DNA of 56,722 nucleotides from an uncultured Dorea sp. (GTDB lineage: Bacteria; Bacillota; Clostridia; Lachnospirales; Lachnospiraceae): positions 1 through 56,722 of the forward strand of contig CAJUFA010000022.1 in the NCBI GenBank assembly GCA_910585725.1, in the 5' to 3' direction. The notes under the pieces are model-generated. The model saw only the letters and a list, made by a program, of their open reading frames with translations. It did no database searches and was not told the origin of the DNA. Numbering within the stretch: the stretch's first letter is position 1; the number at the start of each line of letters is the position of its first letter. The position numbers and the translations under genes are program-made. Shown one piece after another: positions 32,334 through 42,131 of this stretch.

Positions 32334-33356
32334 TCAATACCGATTATGTACCTCTTCCGCAAAACACATCAGATCCTTCAATTCGATCTCTTTCCCGCTA
32401 TCCAGCACGGCCCTGCCGCTCATCCTTCCGAATACCTGATGCTGATCCGTCTCGATGACCAGAGCATTCGTCCTCGCCGCCCGGTCAAGCGCCGGCACAA
32501 AATCCATCTCAAACCTTCCGTCGCTGGAGGTAAATTTCCACGGCTTCATGTAATCGTCCTGAGGAATATGGAACGTCACATCATCAAGCTTATGTCCCTT
32601 CCCTTCATAGAAAAGCATATTCTCGGATGCCGCCGAAGTATCCCCGAAACCATAACCTATATTGAATCCGAAGGGCTTTCCATCCACCATACAATTGCCG
32701 GATCCCCAGTACCATCGGTTATCATAAGTCCATACGCCTCTCCCCCAGTCCAGGGTTCCAAAGTCCGTCTCCGGCGAAAATGTATAAACCTTCCCGTCAT
32801 AACGCATACTCCCGCCTGCCGGCATACAATTGATCTTCTGGTTATAGTAAAACGCCGTCTTCTTCTCCTTCCAGGGCGTCGCGATCACCATGGAATCCAT
32901 CTGCGGCTGCCGCAGCGTGATATTACATTCGAAGTCCTTTCCCTGATAAAAATTCCGGAAACGGCAGAGAATCCTCCGCTTTCCCTCATCTTTCCGGAAT
33001 TCCATATGAAGACGCTTATCATGATAGATTGTATCGCCCGCCTCTGAAGTAGACGGCAGATGAAGCCTTCCCATGGTAAACGGATTCAGGATGGTCTCCG
33101 TATGCTCCCATCCCTCTTTAAAATTCAGCAGTGAAACCGACTGCAGTCCGATATAACCGTCGTCCGATATGGTAAACGCCCCCGCAAAATCCTCGTTCAG
33201 CACCAGATAATAATCCCACTCTTTGATCCGAAACGCCGGCGCCCTGATTCTGGATCTGTCGTAGATCTGCAAGAGATTTCTTGACCATCCCGGTTCTCTA
33301 AGCGACCCGTCCTCTTTTAAAAGCTGCTGCCTTGCGGTTACTTCATGATTTCTCAT
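32334..33356 (-). CDS. DUF2804 domain protein
   Basis: A 340-residue protein of the DUF2804 family. It starts with the family's RQQLLKEDGSLREPGWSRN. Typical segments are RIKEWDYYLVLNEDFAGAF, then YYNQKINCMPAGG and DWGRGVWTYDNRWYWGSG. No signal peptide or membrane helix is seen. The beta-rich, Trp/Tyr-rich make-up suggests a lipocalin-like or hydroxysteroid-dehydratase-like fold, but no activity is established to my knowledge. It lies 54 bases after the metallophosphoesterase gene and may be the end of the gpsA transcript. Confidence 0.8.
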   Translation of the reverse strand: MRNHEVTARQQLLKEDGSLREPGWSRNLLQIYDRSRIRAPAFRIKEWDYYLVLNEDFAGAFTISDDGYIGLQSVSLLNFKEGWEHTETILNPFTMGRLHLPSTSEAGDTIYHDKRLHMEFRKDEGKRRILCRFRNFYQGKDFECNITLRQPQMDSMVIATPWKEKKTAFYYNQKINCMPAGGSMRYDGKVYTFSPETDFGTLDWGRGVWTYDNRWYWGSGNCMVDGKPFGFNIGYGFGDTSAASENMLFYEGKGHKLDDVTFHIPQDDYMKPWKFTSSDGRFEMDFVPALDRAARTNALVIETDQHQVFGRMSGRAVLDSGKEIELKDLMCFAEEVHNRY

Positions 33357-33410
33357 CGCATCATACCCTCTCTTCTTATCTCATACCACATGAATCATCA
33401 CAATAACTGC

Positions 33411-34604
33411 CTATTTTTCAAACGCCACGTCAATCGAACAAATCTCCGCTATCGTCCCGATACGCATATTCGGACCAAATATTCCTACTCCGGAAGTTAC
33501 GATATTATGCATATTTCCTTTTTTCTTATAACCGCAGGCATTCTCCCACATCATACGGACCGTCAGATTTCCCGGAAACATCTGCCCGTCATGAGTATGT
33601 CCGCACAAATCTAAGTCCACTCCCGCATCCGCCAGTTCCTTAAGCTCCTTTGGCTGATGGTCGATAACGAAGACAGGTTTTGATAAATCCATATCTGCCG
33701 TGATCTCTTCCGGCGTCTTCCGAGTCTTAATCCCCCGTCCCGGACGCTGCCTGTCCGGACGTCCGTAAAGGTAAATACTGTCCGCAATCATCACCGACTC
33801 ATCCCGAAGCAGAGTGATTCCCGCCTTCTCAAGGAATTCGTCCATCCTGACGTCGCTTTCTTTCCTCTTCCTCTCATCGAATGTGAATCCTGCCAGGATC
33901 TTCTCTTTGATATCATGGTTTCCATAACAGGCATACACACCGTACTTGCTCTTAATTTCCTTCATTATGGAGATCAATTCCTCCGGATCCTCCAGCGCGT
34001 CATATTCATTATCGAAGATATCCCCGGCAAAAATAACCAGATCAGGTTCCTCCGCATTGATCTTCTCAACCATCTTATGTATCTGTTCACATCCAATACT
34101 ATATCCCATGTGCAGGTCGGCCGCCAGAACCACCTTCATCTTCTTTATCCCACCTGCGTTCTTTGCAATAACCGTCTCGTATCTGGTCGTATGAATATTC
34201 CCCGCATTAACGATCCCCCAGATACTAAGGGCTGCGATACCAATGGCGCAGAGAATCCCCGATATGATAAATACTCTAAAACTTCTTAATTTCTCCTGAT
34301 CGATCTTCTTGCTTCTCTTTAGAATAATATGTAAGATATCTGCCGCCCCGACTACCAGAATCGTATGAAGCAATATTCCAAGCCAGTAATTGCCGATCTT
34401 CACAAAGAATCTCTTAATCGGTCCGGAGGGCAGGAAGAATCCTACCCCCATCGCACTCGCAAAGAATATATACACGGCAGATATGATAAGACGGGAACGG
34501 AATCTTCGAAATTCTTTCCTGCAGGTACTGAGCCAACGGATTAACCATCTTACAATATAAACCTGAACCAGAACGTATATCGGTGACAATAGAACTGCCA
34601 GCAT
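33411..34604 (-). CDS. Membrane-anchored metallophosphoesterase
   Basis: A 397-residue protein with about four N-terminal membrane helices (to about residue 140) and a calcineurin-like phosphoesterase domain. All metal motifs are present in order: LAADLHMGY (DxH), FAGDIFDNEYD (GDxxD), YGNHD, VIDHQP and CGHTHDGQMFPG. Relatives include YkuE-type enzymes; the substrate may be a phospholipid or cell-envelope phosphate ester. It begins 22 bases after gpsA, so it is likely in the same operon as glycerophospholipid genes. Confidence 0.88.
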   Translation of the reverse strand: MLAVLLSPIYVLVQVYIVRWLIRWLSTCRKEFRRFRSRLIISAVYIFFASAMGVGFFLPSGPIKRFFVKIGNYWLGILLHTILVVGAADILHIILKRSKKIDQEKLRSFRVFIISGILCAIGIAALSIWGIVNAGNIHTTRYETVIAKNAGGIKKMKVVLAADLHMGYSIGCEQIHKMVEKINAEEPDLVIFAGDIFDNEYDALEDPEELISIMKEIKSKYGVYACYGNHDIKEKILAGFTFDERKRKESDVRMDEFLEKAGITLLRDESVMIADSIYLYGRPDRQRPGRGIKTRKTPEEITADMDLSKPVFVIDHQPKELKELADAGVDLDLCGHTHDGQMFPGNLTVRMMWENACGYKKKGNMHNIVTSGVGIFGPNMRIGTIAEICSIDVAFEK

Positions 34605-34626
34605 AATCTTCTCTCCTCTTGTAACT

Positions 34627-35640
34627 CTATTCCTTCCAATGCAGCGCGTTGTGTTCCGTCCTGCCGTCCCGAAGCATCAGCTCATTCACTGCTTCTCTTG
34701 GATCTTTTCCCTCGAATAACACTTCGCTTACTTTATCAATGATCGGAAGCGACACGCCATACTTCTTTCCCAGCTTCACCGCCGCCTTGGCAGAATACAC
34801 GCCTTCTACAACCATCTGTACTTCATCCATCGCCTCCTGCATACTCCGGCCCTGACCCATGAGATAACCTGCTTTTCGATTACGGCTGTGGACGCTGGCG
34901 CAAGTCACAATCAGATCACCGATTCCCGTAAGTCCGGTGAAGCTTTCCACCGCGCCTCCCATCTTCACGCCCAGCCTTGCAATCTCTGCAATTCCTCTGG
35001 TGATCAGCGCCGCTTTCGTATTGTCGCCGTATCCCAAACCATCTGCAATCCCGGCTGCCAACGCAATAACATTCTTAAGAGAACCTCCAAGCTCCATACC
35101 GAGCATATCCGGACTGGTATACACACGGAAGGATTCGCTCATGAACATCTCCTGAAGATACTTTGCCGTTCCTTCTTTCTTCGCTCCCACTACTACGCTG
35201 GTAGGAAGTCCTCTTCCTACCTCCTCCGCATGACTCGGTCCTGATAAGACTGCCACATCCGCCTGGGGAATCTCCTGCTCAATCTGCTGTGAAAGCGTCA
35301 TCAAAGTACTTTCTTCGATTCCCTTCGCCACATCCACGATAATCTGTCCGTCCATGATGTACGGACTCATACTGCGCGCCGTATTCCTCGTAAAAGGAGA
35401 CGGCACGGCCAATACGATAAAGTCCTTTCCCTTCAGCGTACTCTCCACGTCCGTCGTAAATACCATATCTTCAGGAATCTTCACCCCCGGCAGTTTACTT
35501 ACATGCTCTCTCTTCTCGGACAGAATCCTGACTTCTTCCTCACTGATCGACCACACCGTAACCTGATGTCCGTTTTTATGAAGCAGAAGAGCCAGCGCCG
35601 TACCCCAGCTTCCCGCTCCCATAATTCCTACATTCGCCAT
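34627..35640 (-). CDS. gpsA: Glycerol-3-phosphate dehydrogenase [NAD(P)+]
   Basis: A 337-residue cytoplasmic enzyme that reduces dihydroxyacetone phosphate to sn-glycerol 3-phosphate, the head group precursor for phospholipids. The ATG at 35640 is chosen (MANVGIMGAGSWGTALALL), directly giving the Rossmann start and following AAGGAAGGG; a start 13 codons upstream would overlap plsY. Also visible: VDVAKGIEESTLMTLSQ, the catalytic-Lys segment GGSLKNVIALAAGI, and the G3P-binding GLGYGDNTKAALI and SFTGLTGIGDLIVT. It follows plsY, the next user of glycerol 3-phosphate. Confidence 0.96.
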   Translation of the reverse strand: MANVGIMGAGSWGTALALLLHKNGHQVTVWSISEEEVRILSEKREHVSKLPGVKIPEDMVFTTDVESTLKGKDFIVLAVPSPFTRNTARSMSPYIMDGQIIVDVAKGIEESTLMTLSQQIEQEIPQADVAVLSGPSHAEEVGRGLPTSVVVGAKKEGTAKYLQEMFMSESFRVYTSPDMLGMELGGSLKNVIALAAGIADGLGYGDNTKAALITRGIAEIARLGVKMGGAVESFTGLTGIGDLIVTCASVHSRNRKAGYLMGQGRSMQEAMDEVQMVVEGVYSAKAAVKLGKKYGVSLPIIDKVSEVLFEGKDPREAVNELMLRDGRTEHNALHWKE

Positions 35641-35659
35641 ACTTCTACCCTTCCTTTCA

Positions 35660-36304
35660 TTATTTATTCTTTCCGACACTGAGTTTGTTCTCCGTTCCGG
35701 ACAACAGCCTCTTAATATTCGCTCTGTGTTTGAAAAACGCCGACAACATCAGAAACGCGGCGATTCCGTACATCTCATAGAGATAGTTCTGCGCAATACC
35801 ATATACTCCGGTCTGTCCAAGATAGACTACCTCGCCGAGATAAAGAATCACCACCGCCAAAGATCCCACAGACACATACTTCGTTCCTGCCACGATCCCC
35901 ACGAACACCGCCAGACAGATCACCACCATCCAGGCGTTGGTTGTACTTAACAACAGCCCTGCAGTCGTAGCAATCCCCTTTCCGCCCTTAAACTTCATAT
36001 AAAACGGGTAATTATGCCCCAGAACCGCCCCCATACCTGCATACATCGCAAGAAGAGGCAGCATATCTCCATGCGTCCCTTTATAGATCATGCGCACCAA
36101 CAGAACCGCGAACACACACTTGAAAGCATCTCCAAGCAGCGTAACCACTCCTGCTTTCCATCCCATCGTCCTGAGTGCATTGGTAGTTCCCGCGTTTCCG
36201 CTTCCCTGCTTACGGATATCTATATTATGCATCTTCCCGTACAGGTATCCCGTCTGCAGCAGCCCGAATACATACCCGATCATTACACATATCAGCCGTT
36301 CCAT
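35660..36304 (-). CDS. plsY: Glycerol-3-phosphate acyltransferase PlsY
   Basis: A 214-residue integral membrane enzyme that moves an acyl group from acyl-phosphate to glycerol 3-phosphate, the first step of phosphatidic acid synthesis. Its three conserved motifs are visible: GSGNAGTTNALR, then GHNYPFYMKFKGGKGIATT, and a third near AGTKYVSVGS. About five membrane segments. The start is one base after the der stop, and the ribosome site AAAGGAG is inside der. It is longer than the minimal family by a short Lys-rich tail. Confidence 0.95.
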   Translation of the reverse strand: MERLICVMIGYVFGLLQTGYLYGKMHNIDIRKQGSGNAGTTNALRTMGWKAGVVTLLGDAFKCVFAVLLVRMIYKGTHGDMLPLLAMYAGMGAVLGHNYPFYMKFKGGKGIATTAGLLLSTTNAWMVVICLAVFVGIVAGTKYVSVGSLAVVILYLGEVVYLGQTGVYGIAQNYLYEMYGIAAFLMLSAFFKHRANIKRLLSGTENKLSVGKNK

Positions 36305-36305
36305 A

Positions 36306-37634
36306 CTAGCGCTCCTTTTCCTTTCTTTCTCTTATAAAGAACTTCAGAGAAGTTCCTTTGAACCCAAAAGCTTCACGAATCTTATTCTCCAGATATCTGG
36401 TATAGGAAAAATGCATCAATTCCTTGTCATTCACGAAAATTACGAACGTAGGCGGCTTCACCGATACCTGTGTGATATAATAAAGTTTCAGCCTCTTTCC
36501 CTTATCTGAAGGCGGCTGCTGCATCGCCACCGCTTCCGTCATGATCTCGTTGAGCACGCCGGTCGCCACGCGCATGGACTGATTCTCAATCACCATGTCT
36601 ATCATATCGTAAAGTTTCACAAGCCGCTGCCCTGTCTGTGCGGAAACATACATAATCTGTGCGTAAGGCATGAACGACAGCACTCTTCGTACTTCATTCT
36701 CATATTCCCGCATAGTCTTATCATTCTTCTCAATGGCGTCCCATTTATTGACTACAATGATAATTCCCTTGCCGCGCTCATGGGCGATCCCGGCTATCTT
36801 CGCATCCTGTTCCGTCACGCCCTCCACCGCGTCGATCACCATCAGCACCACGTCGGCGCGCTCTACGGCAGACACCGCGCGGATGATACTGTAACGCTCC
36901 AGCTCTTCTTTAATCTTACTCTTCCTGCGAAGCCCCGCAGTATCAATGAATACATATTCTTTCCCGTTATACACGATATCCGTATCGATCGCGTCCCTGG
37001 TGGTTCCCGCTATGTCCGACACGATCACTCTCTGCTCTCCCAAAAGCTTATTGATAATGGAAGATTTCCCCACGTTCGGCTTTCCGATGATCGCCACCCG
37101 GGGTCTGTCGTCCTCTTCTTCCTCCCCCGCTCCATCCGGAAAATACTTGACTACCTCGTCCAGCATATCGCCGATTCCAAGCCGCGACGCCGAAGATACA
37201 GGCATAGGGTCGCCGATTCCAAGATTATAAAATTCATACACATCCGTCATAAATTTCTCAAAATGATCAACCTTGTTCACGACCAGCACCACAGGCTTAT
37301 CCGAGCGTCTCAGCATGTCCGCCACCTTAGAATCCGCATCCACAAGCCCTTGCCGCACATCCGTCAGGAATATGATAACATCCGCCGTATCGATTGCAAT
37401 CTGCGCCTGCTCCCGCATCTGCGACAGTATGACGTCTTTGCTCTCCGGTTCGATTCCTCCGGTATCTACCAGGGTAAATTCTTTATCCAGCCATGAGACG
37501 TCCGCGTAGATACGATCCCTTGTCACCCCGGGAGTATCCTTCACAATGGATATCATCTCTCCGGCCAGCGCATTAAATAGAGTTGATTTTCCTACATTCG
37601 GCCTTCCTACAATTGCCACTACTGGTTTACTCAT
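36306..37634 (-). CDS. der: Ribosome biogenesis GTPase Der (EngA)
   Basis: A 442-residue double-GTPase needed for 50S subunit assembly. The start at 37634 (MSKPVVAIVGRPNVGKST) is chosen for its AGGAGA site. GTPase 1 has GRPNVGKST, DTPGVTRD, DTGG and NKVD. GTPase 2 has GKPNVGKSS, DIAGTTRD, DTAG and NKWD. The KH-like C-terminal domain begins near residue 350 (SMRVATGVLNEIM). Length is normal. Confidence 0.97.
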   Translation of the reverse strand: MSKPVVAIVGRPNVGKSTLFNALAGEMISIVKDTPGVTRDRIYADVSWLDKEFTLVDTGGIEPESKDVILSQMREQAQIAIDTADVIIFLTDVRQGLVDADSKVADMLRRSDKPVVLVVNKVDHFEKFMTDVYEFYNLGIGDPMPVSSASRLGIGDMLDEVVKYFPDGAGEEEEDDRPRVAIIGKPNVGKSSIINKLLGEQRVIVSDIAGTTRDAIDTDIVYNGKEYVFIDTAGLRRKSKIKEELERYSIIRAVSAVERADVVLMVIDAVEGVTEQDAKIAGIAHERGKGIIIVVNKWDAIEKNDKTMREYENEVRRVLSFMPYAQIMYVSAQTGQRLVKLYDMIDMVIENQSMRVATGVLNEIMTEAVAMQQPPSDKGKRLKLYYITQVSVKPPTFVIFVNDKELMHFSYTRYLENKIREAFGFKGTSLKFFIRERKEKER

Positions 37635-37684
37635 ATTCTGTCTCCTGTTCTTAGAAGCTAAAAAGAAATATCTTAACAATCTTG

Positions 37685-39031
37685 TTAAAATTTCCGCTGC
37701 AAACAGCCGCCTGCCGCGGAAATAATCGCTTCAATAAAATCTTGTCCGCTTGATTTTACAATATCTATACGAACTTGTAAAGCCTCTTCCGCCTCCGGCA
37801 GCGTAATATCGTCCAGGAACACGTCCTCTTCGCTGCGGAACATATTGCAGGGCAGCAATAGTCTCTCTCCCAATTCCCGTCCCTTAAGCTGCGCGATCAG
37901 ATCCTGCCCTGTGATAAGACCGGACACCGTGATCTGCTCCCCGAAGAAATCATTCCGGATCGGATACACATGAATCCTGGTATTGGGATATTTGCTCTCT
38001 AACTGTTCCGCCATCCTCCGGATGTATGGAACCGCCAGCAGCCCGGTGGCAATAGAAACCTCTCTGTTCTCATCGTCTCCCTCCGCATCAGAACAGGCCG
38101 CCTGAAATTCCTCCTCAAGCAGCCGAAGCATTCCTACCCCATTTTCCAACTGCAGATATCCGTCATAGCGCTCTTCCTCAGGCATCTCTTCTTCCGCAAG
38201 AATATACCACTCGTCCCCGGCATGGATAAAATGAGTCCCGTATTCTCTGTAAAGCCTCTCCTGCCACCTGTGAATGACCTTAAGCACTTTCTTTGCATCC
38301 TCCCTCTGAAAAGGTTCTAACGGATACAATCCTTCCCGATACTTCGTAAGTCCTACGGGAACCACAGAAACACTCTGCAGGCACGGGATATATTTTACCA
38401 GATCACGAATACTTCGCTCCAACTCTTCCCCGTCATTAATCCCTTTGCACAGCACAATCTGTCCGTTCATTCGGATACCGCCCTCAAAGAGCCTGTCCGC
38501 TTTCTTAAGGGCCTTGCCCGCGAACCGATTATGAAGCATCTTACACCGCAGCCCTGGATTCGTCGTATGAAAGGATATATTGATCGGTTCCAGATGATAA
38601 TTCACGATCCGGTCAATATCATGATCGCTCATATTCGTCAGCGTGACATAATTTCCCTGCAGAAATGAAAGTCTTGAATCATCGTCTTTGAAATACAGGG
38701 TTTCCCGCATCCCCGCAGGCATCTGGTCGATGAAACAGAACATACAATGGTTTCTGCAGGAGCGGTACTCGTCCATCAATCCCTGTTCGAACTCAATCCC
38801 CAGATCATCCTCATACTCTTTCTCAATCTCGAGCTCCCATTCCTCACCGTCCGGTTTCCTGATCAGAAGTACCAACTCCTCATCATTGGTATAGAAATGA
38901 TAGTCAAATACATCTTCTATCTCGCAGTCGTTGACGGAGATCAGTAAATCTCCCGCCTCAATCCCCAATTCCTCCGCAATACTGTCCGGCAGTACTCTCT
39001 TTATCATATGTTCATGCTTCCCTGAACTCAT
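37685..39031 (-). CDS. DUF512 PDZ/radical-SAM-like protein
   Basis: A 448-residue protein of the DUF512 family, first gene of the DUF512-der-plsY-gpsA cluster. A PDZ-like domain lies at the N-terminus (VLPDSIAEELGIEAGDLLIS). The radical-SAM-type motif CRNHCMFCFIDQMP (CxxxCxxC) binds an iron-sulfur cluster. The DUF512 region at the C-terminus includes YPIRNDFFGEQITVSGL and LLPCNMFRSEEDVFLDD. The linkage to der is common in Clostridia and Cyanobacteria; the modification performed is not established. An AGGTGAG site precedes the ATG. Confidence 0.92.
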   Translation of the reverse strand: MSSGKHEHMIKRVLPDSIAEELGIEAGDLLISVNDCEIEDVFDYHFYTNDEELVLLIRKPDGEEWELEIEKEYEDDLGIEFEQGLMDEYRSCRNHCMFCFIDQMPAGMRETLYFKDDDSRLSFLQGNYVTLTNMSDHDIDRIVNYHLEPINISFHTTNPGLRCKMLHNRFAGKALKKADRLFEGGIRMNGQIVLCKGINDGEELERSIRDLVKYIPCLQSVSVVPVGLTKYREGLYPLEPFQREDAKKVLKVIHRWQERLYREYGTHFIHAGDEWYILAEEEMPEEERYDGYLQLENGVGMLRLLEEEFQAACSDAEGDDENREVSIATGLLAVPYIRRMAEQLESKYPNTRIHVYPIRNDFFGEQITVSGLITGQDLIAQLKGRELGERLLLPCNMFRSEEDVFLDDITLPEAEEALQVRIDIVKSSGQDFIEAIISAAGGCLQRKF

Positions 39032-39190
39032 GTCTCACCTGTCCTTCCCCAAACTCCATCCGGTCAGAAACCAGTGAAGTATTAGAATCAGTATACCATA
39101 TACCCATTAAAAGTTCTACTAATACGCGCCTACTTTTCACATCACGTCGGTAAACAGACGCATCTTTTTATTATTTTAAACAATCTATGG

Positions 39191-39220
39191 TTGACCTCTT
39201 CCCCCTGATAGTGATATAAA
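39191..39220 (+). promoter_or_regulatory. Promoter of prs
   Basis: TTGACC (39191-39196) and TATAAA (39215-39220) are 18 bases apart. The divergent region 39032-39272 otherwise shows no feature I can support. Confidence 0.55.
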
Positions 39221-39272
39221 TATTTTAGAAGATATTGCAAGATTTCACAATAATTATTATTAGGAGAACCTT

Positions 39273-40457
39273 ATGCCGAATATTAAACTCATGGAAACAG
39301 CGCTTCCTGTAGCGCCGTTAAAAATCGCCGCCTTAGACTCCTGCAAAGATCTGGGGCAGAAAGTTAACGACTATATCGTCCGGTTTCGCCAGGACGCTTT
39401 AAAAGAATCCCTTAAATCTCCCCTTTTCTCCAGCTACCAACTTAATAACTATCTGGTGGGCTGCCATTGTCCGCGTTTTGGTTCCGGGGAAGCCAAAGGA
39501 CTGATTGATGAATCAATCCGCGGAAAAGACTTGTTTATCATGGTTGACGTGTGTAATTACAGCCTGACTTACACGGTCAACGGTCATTTAAACCACATGT
39601 CTCCGGACGACCATTATCAAGACTTGAAACGCATCATCTCGGCCGCCAACGGGAAAGCATACCGTCTGAATGTAATCATGCCCTTTTTATACGAGAGCCG
39701 TCAGCACAAACGTACCAAACGCGAATCTCTGGACTGTGCCCTGGCGCTCCAGGAACTGATTGATATGGGCGTAGATAATATCATTACCTTTGACGCTCAT
39801 GATCCCAGAGTACAGAATTCGATTCCTCTCCACGGATTCGACAGTTTCAACCCTCCTTATCAGTTCATCAAGGCTTTGCTGCGCGCCGAACCTGAATTAA
39901 TCGTGGACAAAGATCACCTAATGGTGGTAAGCCCGGACGAAGGCGCCATGCACCGCGCCATATATTTCTCCAACGTAACGGGCGTGAACATGGGAATGTT
40001 CTACAAACGCCGTGATTATTCCACTGTTGTGAAAGGGAAAAACCCAATCGTCGCCCATGAATTCCTGGGGGACGACGTTCATGGGAAGGATATTATCATC
40101 GTTGACGATATGATCTCATCCGGAGAAAGTATGTTAGACGTGGCAAGACAGATCAAAGAACGAGGCGCCAACCGGGTATTTGTCTGCACCACATTCGGAT
40201 TGTTCACAGAAGGTTTCGATATGTTCGACCAATACTATGAACACGGCTATATCGACCGTGTGATTACTACGAACCTGACCTACCTGCCTCCTCTGGCCTA
40301 TGAGAAACCATATTTTGTAGTCGCGGATATGAGCAAATTCATCGCGTTAATCATCGACTCACTAAATCATGATATCACGATCGGAAAAGTCCTGAATCCT
40401 ACGGATAAGATTCACGCGCTGCTTAAAGTACATAACCAGGCTCTTAAGCGCGCCTGA
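39273..40457 (+). CDS. prs: Ribose-phosphate pyrophosphokinase, long form
   Basis: A 394-residue enzyme that makes PRPP from ribose 5-phosphate and ATP. It is longer than the usual 315 residues, with an N-terminal extension (MPNIKLMETALPVAPLKI) and inserts, the form common in Lachnospiraceae. Core motifs: NVIMPFLYESRQHKRTKRES (the ATP flexible-loop region), ITFDAHDPRVQNSIP, LMVVSPDEGAMHRA, and the PRPP-binding loop DIIIVDDMISSGESM. It is single-gene, with its own promoter and a strong bidirectional terminator. Confidence 0.93.
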   Translation: MPNIKLMETALPVAPLKIAALDSCKDLGQKVNDYIVRFRQDALKESLKSPLFSSYQLNNYLVGCHCPRFGSGEAKGLIDESIRGKDLFIMVDVCNYSLTYTVNGHLNHMSPDDHYQDLKRIISAANGKAYRLNVIMPFLYESRQHKRTKRESLDCALALQELIDMGVDNIITFDAHDPRVQNSIPLHGFDSFNPPYQFIKALLRAEPELIVDKDHLMVVSPDEGAMHRAIYFSNVTGVNMGMFYKRRDYSTVVKGKNPIVAHEFLGDDVHGKDIIIVDDMISSGESMLDVARQIKERGANRVFVCTTFGLFTEGFDMFDQYYEHGYIDRVITTNLTYLPPLAYEKPYFVVADMSKFIALIIDSLNHDITIGKVLNPTDKIHALLKVHNQALKRA

Positions 40458-40496
40458 GTATGCTTTCGTCAAATATACGGAACAATTTGCAACAGT

Positions 40497-40538
40497 AAAA
40501 GGGCTGCCGTAAGAAAATAATCTTACGGTCGCCCTTTT
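40497..40538. terminator. Bidirectional terminator between prs and the deacetylase gene
   Basis: AAAAGGGCTGCCGTAAGA (40497-40514) pairs with TCTTACGGTCGCCCTTTT (40521-40538) with one mismatch and a 6-base loop. T runs follow on both strands, as expected between converging genes. Confidence 0.9.
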
Positions 40539-40542
40539 TGTC

Positions 40543-41994
40543 TCAGAAATCAGTATAACTCTTTCCCGCTTCCATCGTAATGCCTTTTGCAGCCGCCATC
40601 TCCGGCACCGTCACCAACTGGTATCCCGCTTCAATCAATTTGGGGATGAGTTCCATTGCGGCGTCCACGCTTTCGGTATGAATATCATGCATCAGGACTA
40701 TATCCCCATCCTTCACATTCTCCATAACCATATTAACCGTCGCCTCCGCATTCCTGGTCTTCCAGTCCAGAGTATCTATATTCCACAGGATCATCGGCAT
40801 CCCGATAACAGATTTCATCGTATCGCTGATTGCTCCATAAGGCGGACGAACCACAGCCGCCCCCTGCCCTACAATCTCTGCAAACTTCTGGTTTGTCCGA
40901 TCTATCTGGTCGCGGATCTCTGTCTCATCCATCTTTGAAAGATCCGGATGGTCGTACGAATGACTCGCGATCTCGCATCCGATTTCCTTCATGCGTCTGA
41001 TTTCATCCTGATAGAGGCCTGCATTCTTCCCCAGCATAAAGAACGTCGCATGCGCATGATACTCCGCCAGGACGTCGAGCAATTCTCCTGTCCGTTTTCC
41101 CGGACCATCGTCAAAAGTCAGCGCGATCATCGGTCTGCCCGGATCCACCTTAAGCTCTTCCTCGGACTGAAGGACTCCGTCTTCGCCGAAAATATATTTT
41201 GTTAAGCCAAGATACATCACCCCTGTCGCCATCTTGCCGTCTTCCGCGAAATAGTAACTCAAACCGTCGATATCCTGCCTGCCGGTTCTCATCCTCCCAT
41301 CTTCTCCCAGATAGTACTTACAGCCTTCCAGCTCAAGCCAACCACGCCTGAGAATCCCTTCGGAATCCAGATAATATCTTCCCTGAGCCGTATCCTGCCA
41401 GCCGGTCTTCATCTTTTCGTCTTCTCCAAAATAAAACGTGTTCCCTTTTGACACCACAAAATCATTCTTCACATATGTACCGTCGTAACGCCTGAATCTG
41501 TCGCCGTCCCACTCTCCTACCGGATTCTTTACTGTAAACACGGCGTCCTTAGTCTCTATACTGACTCGTCTGAGCCATTCTTTTTCAAGAGAATTCCTGA
41601 TATGATCCTCTAACTGTATGCTCATGGGATACTCTCCTTCTGTCATGGTATCTGCATCGCATACTATTGTATATCCTTTCCCCGATTTCAAATCCCTCGT
41701 AAGATCTTCCACCGAATATCCTGTCTTCTCATCAAGTACTGTCTTCGGATCTCCCTCGGCTTCTACTTCGGCTTCAAATTCAGGCGTCTCCTCTCCCTGA
41801 ATCACGTCGCTTCCCTCAAGCTTGAGGCTGATCTTTGCTTCCTGCATATTTGCGGAAGCCGCCGTCATTCCGAAAAGCGGTATCTGGAAGACGATCAAAA
41901 GCGCCAGGATGCGCAGACACATCCTTATCCTTCTCACTTTTTTTATTCTTTTCTTTTTTAACTGCTCCCTCTCCTTACTATAGTCCTTTGTCAT
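40543..41994 (-). CDS. Polysaccharide deacetylase with cell-wall-binding repeats
   Basis: A 483-residue secreted or membrane-anchored NodB-type deacetylase. A very basic N-terminus precedes one membrane helix (about 25-45). A linker and several choline/cell-wall-binding-like repeats follow (about 190-290, units such as GWQDTAQGRYYLDSEGILRR). The NodB domain has TFDDGPGKRTGELL (the DD metal/base pair), SHSYDHPDL (HxxxH), RPPYGAISD, WNIDTLDWKTRN and IVLMHDIHTES. Likely target: N-acetylated cell-wall peptidoglycan or a polysaccharide, which would give lysozyme resistance; not proven. Confidence 0.92.
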   Translation of the reverse strand: MTKDYSKEREQLKKKRIKKVRRIRMCLRILALLIVFQIPLFGMTAASANMQEAKISLKLEGSDVIQGEETPEFEAEVEAEGDPKTVLDEKTGYSVEDLTRDLKSGKGYTIVCDADTMTEGEYPMSIQLEDHIRNSLEKEWLRRVSIETKDAVFTVKNPVGEWDGDRFRRYDGTYVKNDFVVSKGNTFYFGEDEKMKTGWQDTAQGRYYLDSEGILRRGWLELEGCKYYLGEDGRMRTGRQDIDGLSYYFAEDGKMATGVMYLGLTKYIFGEDGVLQSEEELKVDPGRPMIALTFDDGPGKRTGELLDVLAEYHAHATFFMLGKNAGLYQDEIRRMKEIGCEIASHSYDHPDLSKMDETEIRDQIDRTNQKFAEIVGQGAAVVRPPYGAISDTMKSVIGMPMILWNIDTLDWKTRNAEATVNMVMENVKDGDIVLMHDIHTESVDAAMELIPKLIEAGYQLVTVPEMAAAKGITMEAGKSYTDF

Positions 41995-42091
41995 ATGTAT
42001 CTCTCCCCTTGTCAGACTATCCGATAACTTGCTCCCCGCAATCCCACTTCAAAACTATAATCTGAGTATAGCCGAATTACAAATATAATAC

Positions 42092-42116
42092 AAGGAATCT
42101 TATATTAAGATTCCTT
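42092..42116. terminator. Terminator at the end of serA
   Basis: AAGGAATCTTA (42092-42102) and TAAGATTCCTT (42106-42116) form a perfect 11-bp stem with a 3-base loop, 16 bases after the serA stop, with T-rich sequence beyond on the minus strand. Confidence 0.75.
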
Positions 42117-42131
42117 AATTATTCGTTAATC

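Noticed and set aside
39157..39162. A single GACGCA followed by T-rich sequence before prs, similar to the LytTR repeat at 3846-3871
   Set aside because: There is no second copy 20-22 bases away, and prs has an ordinary promoter; a six-base match is likely chance.
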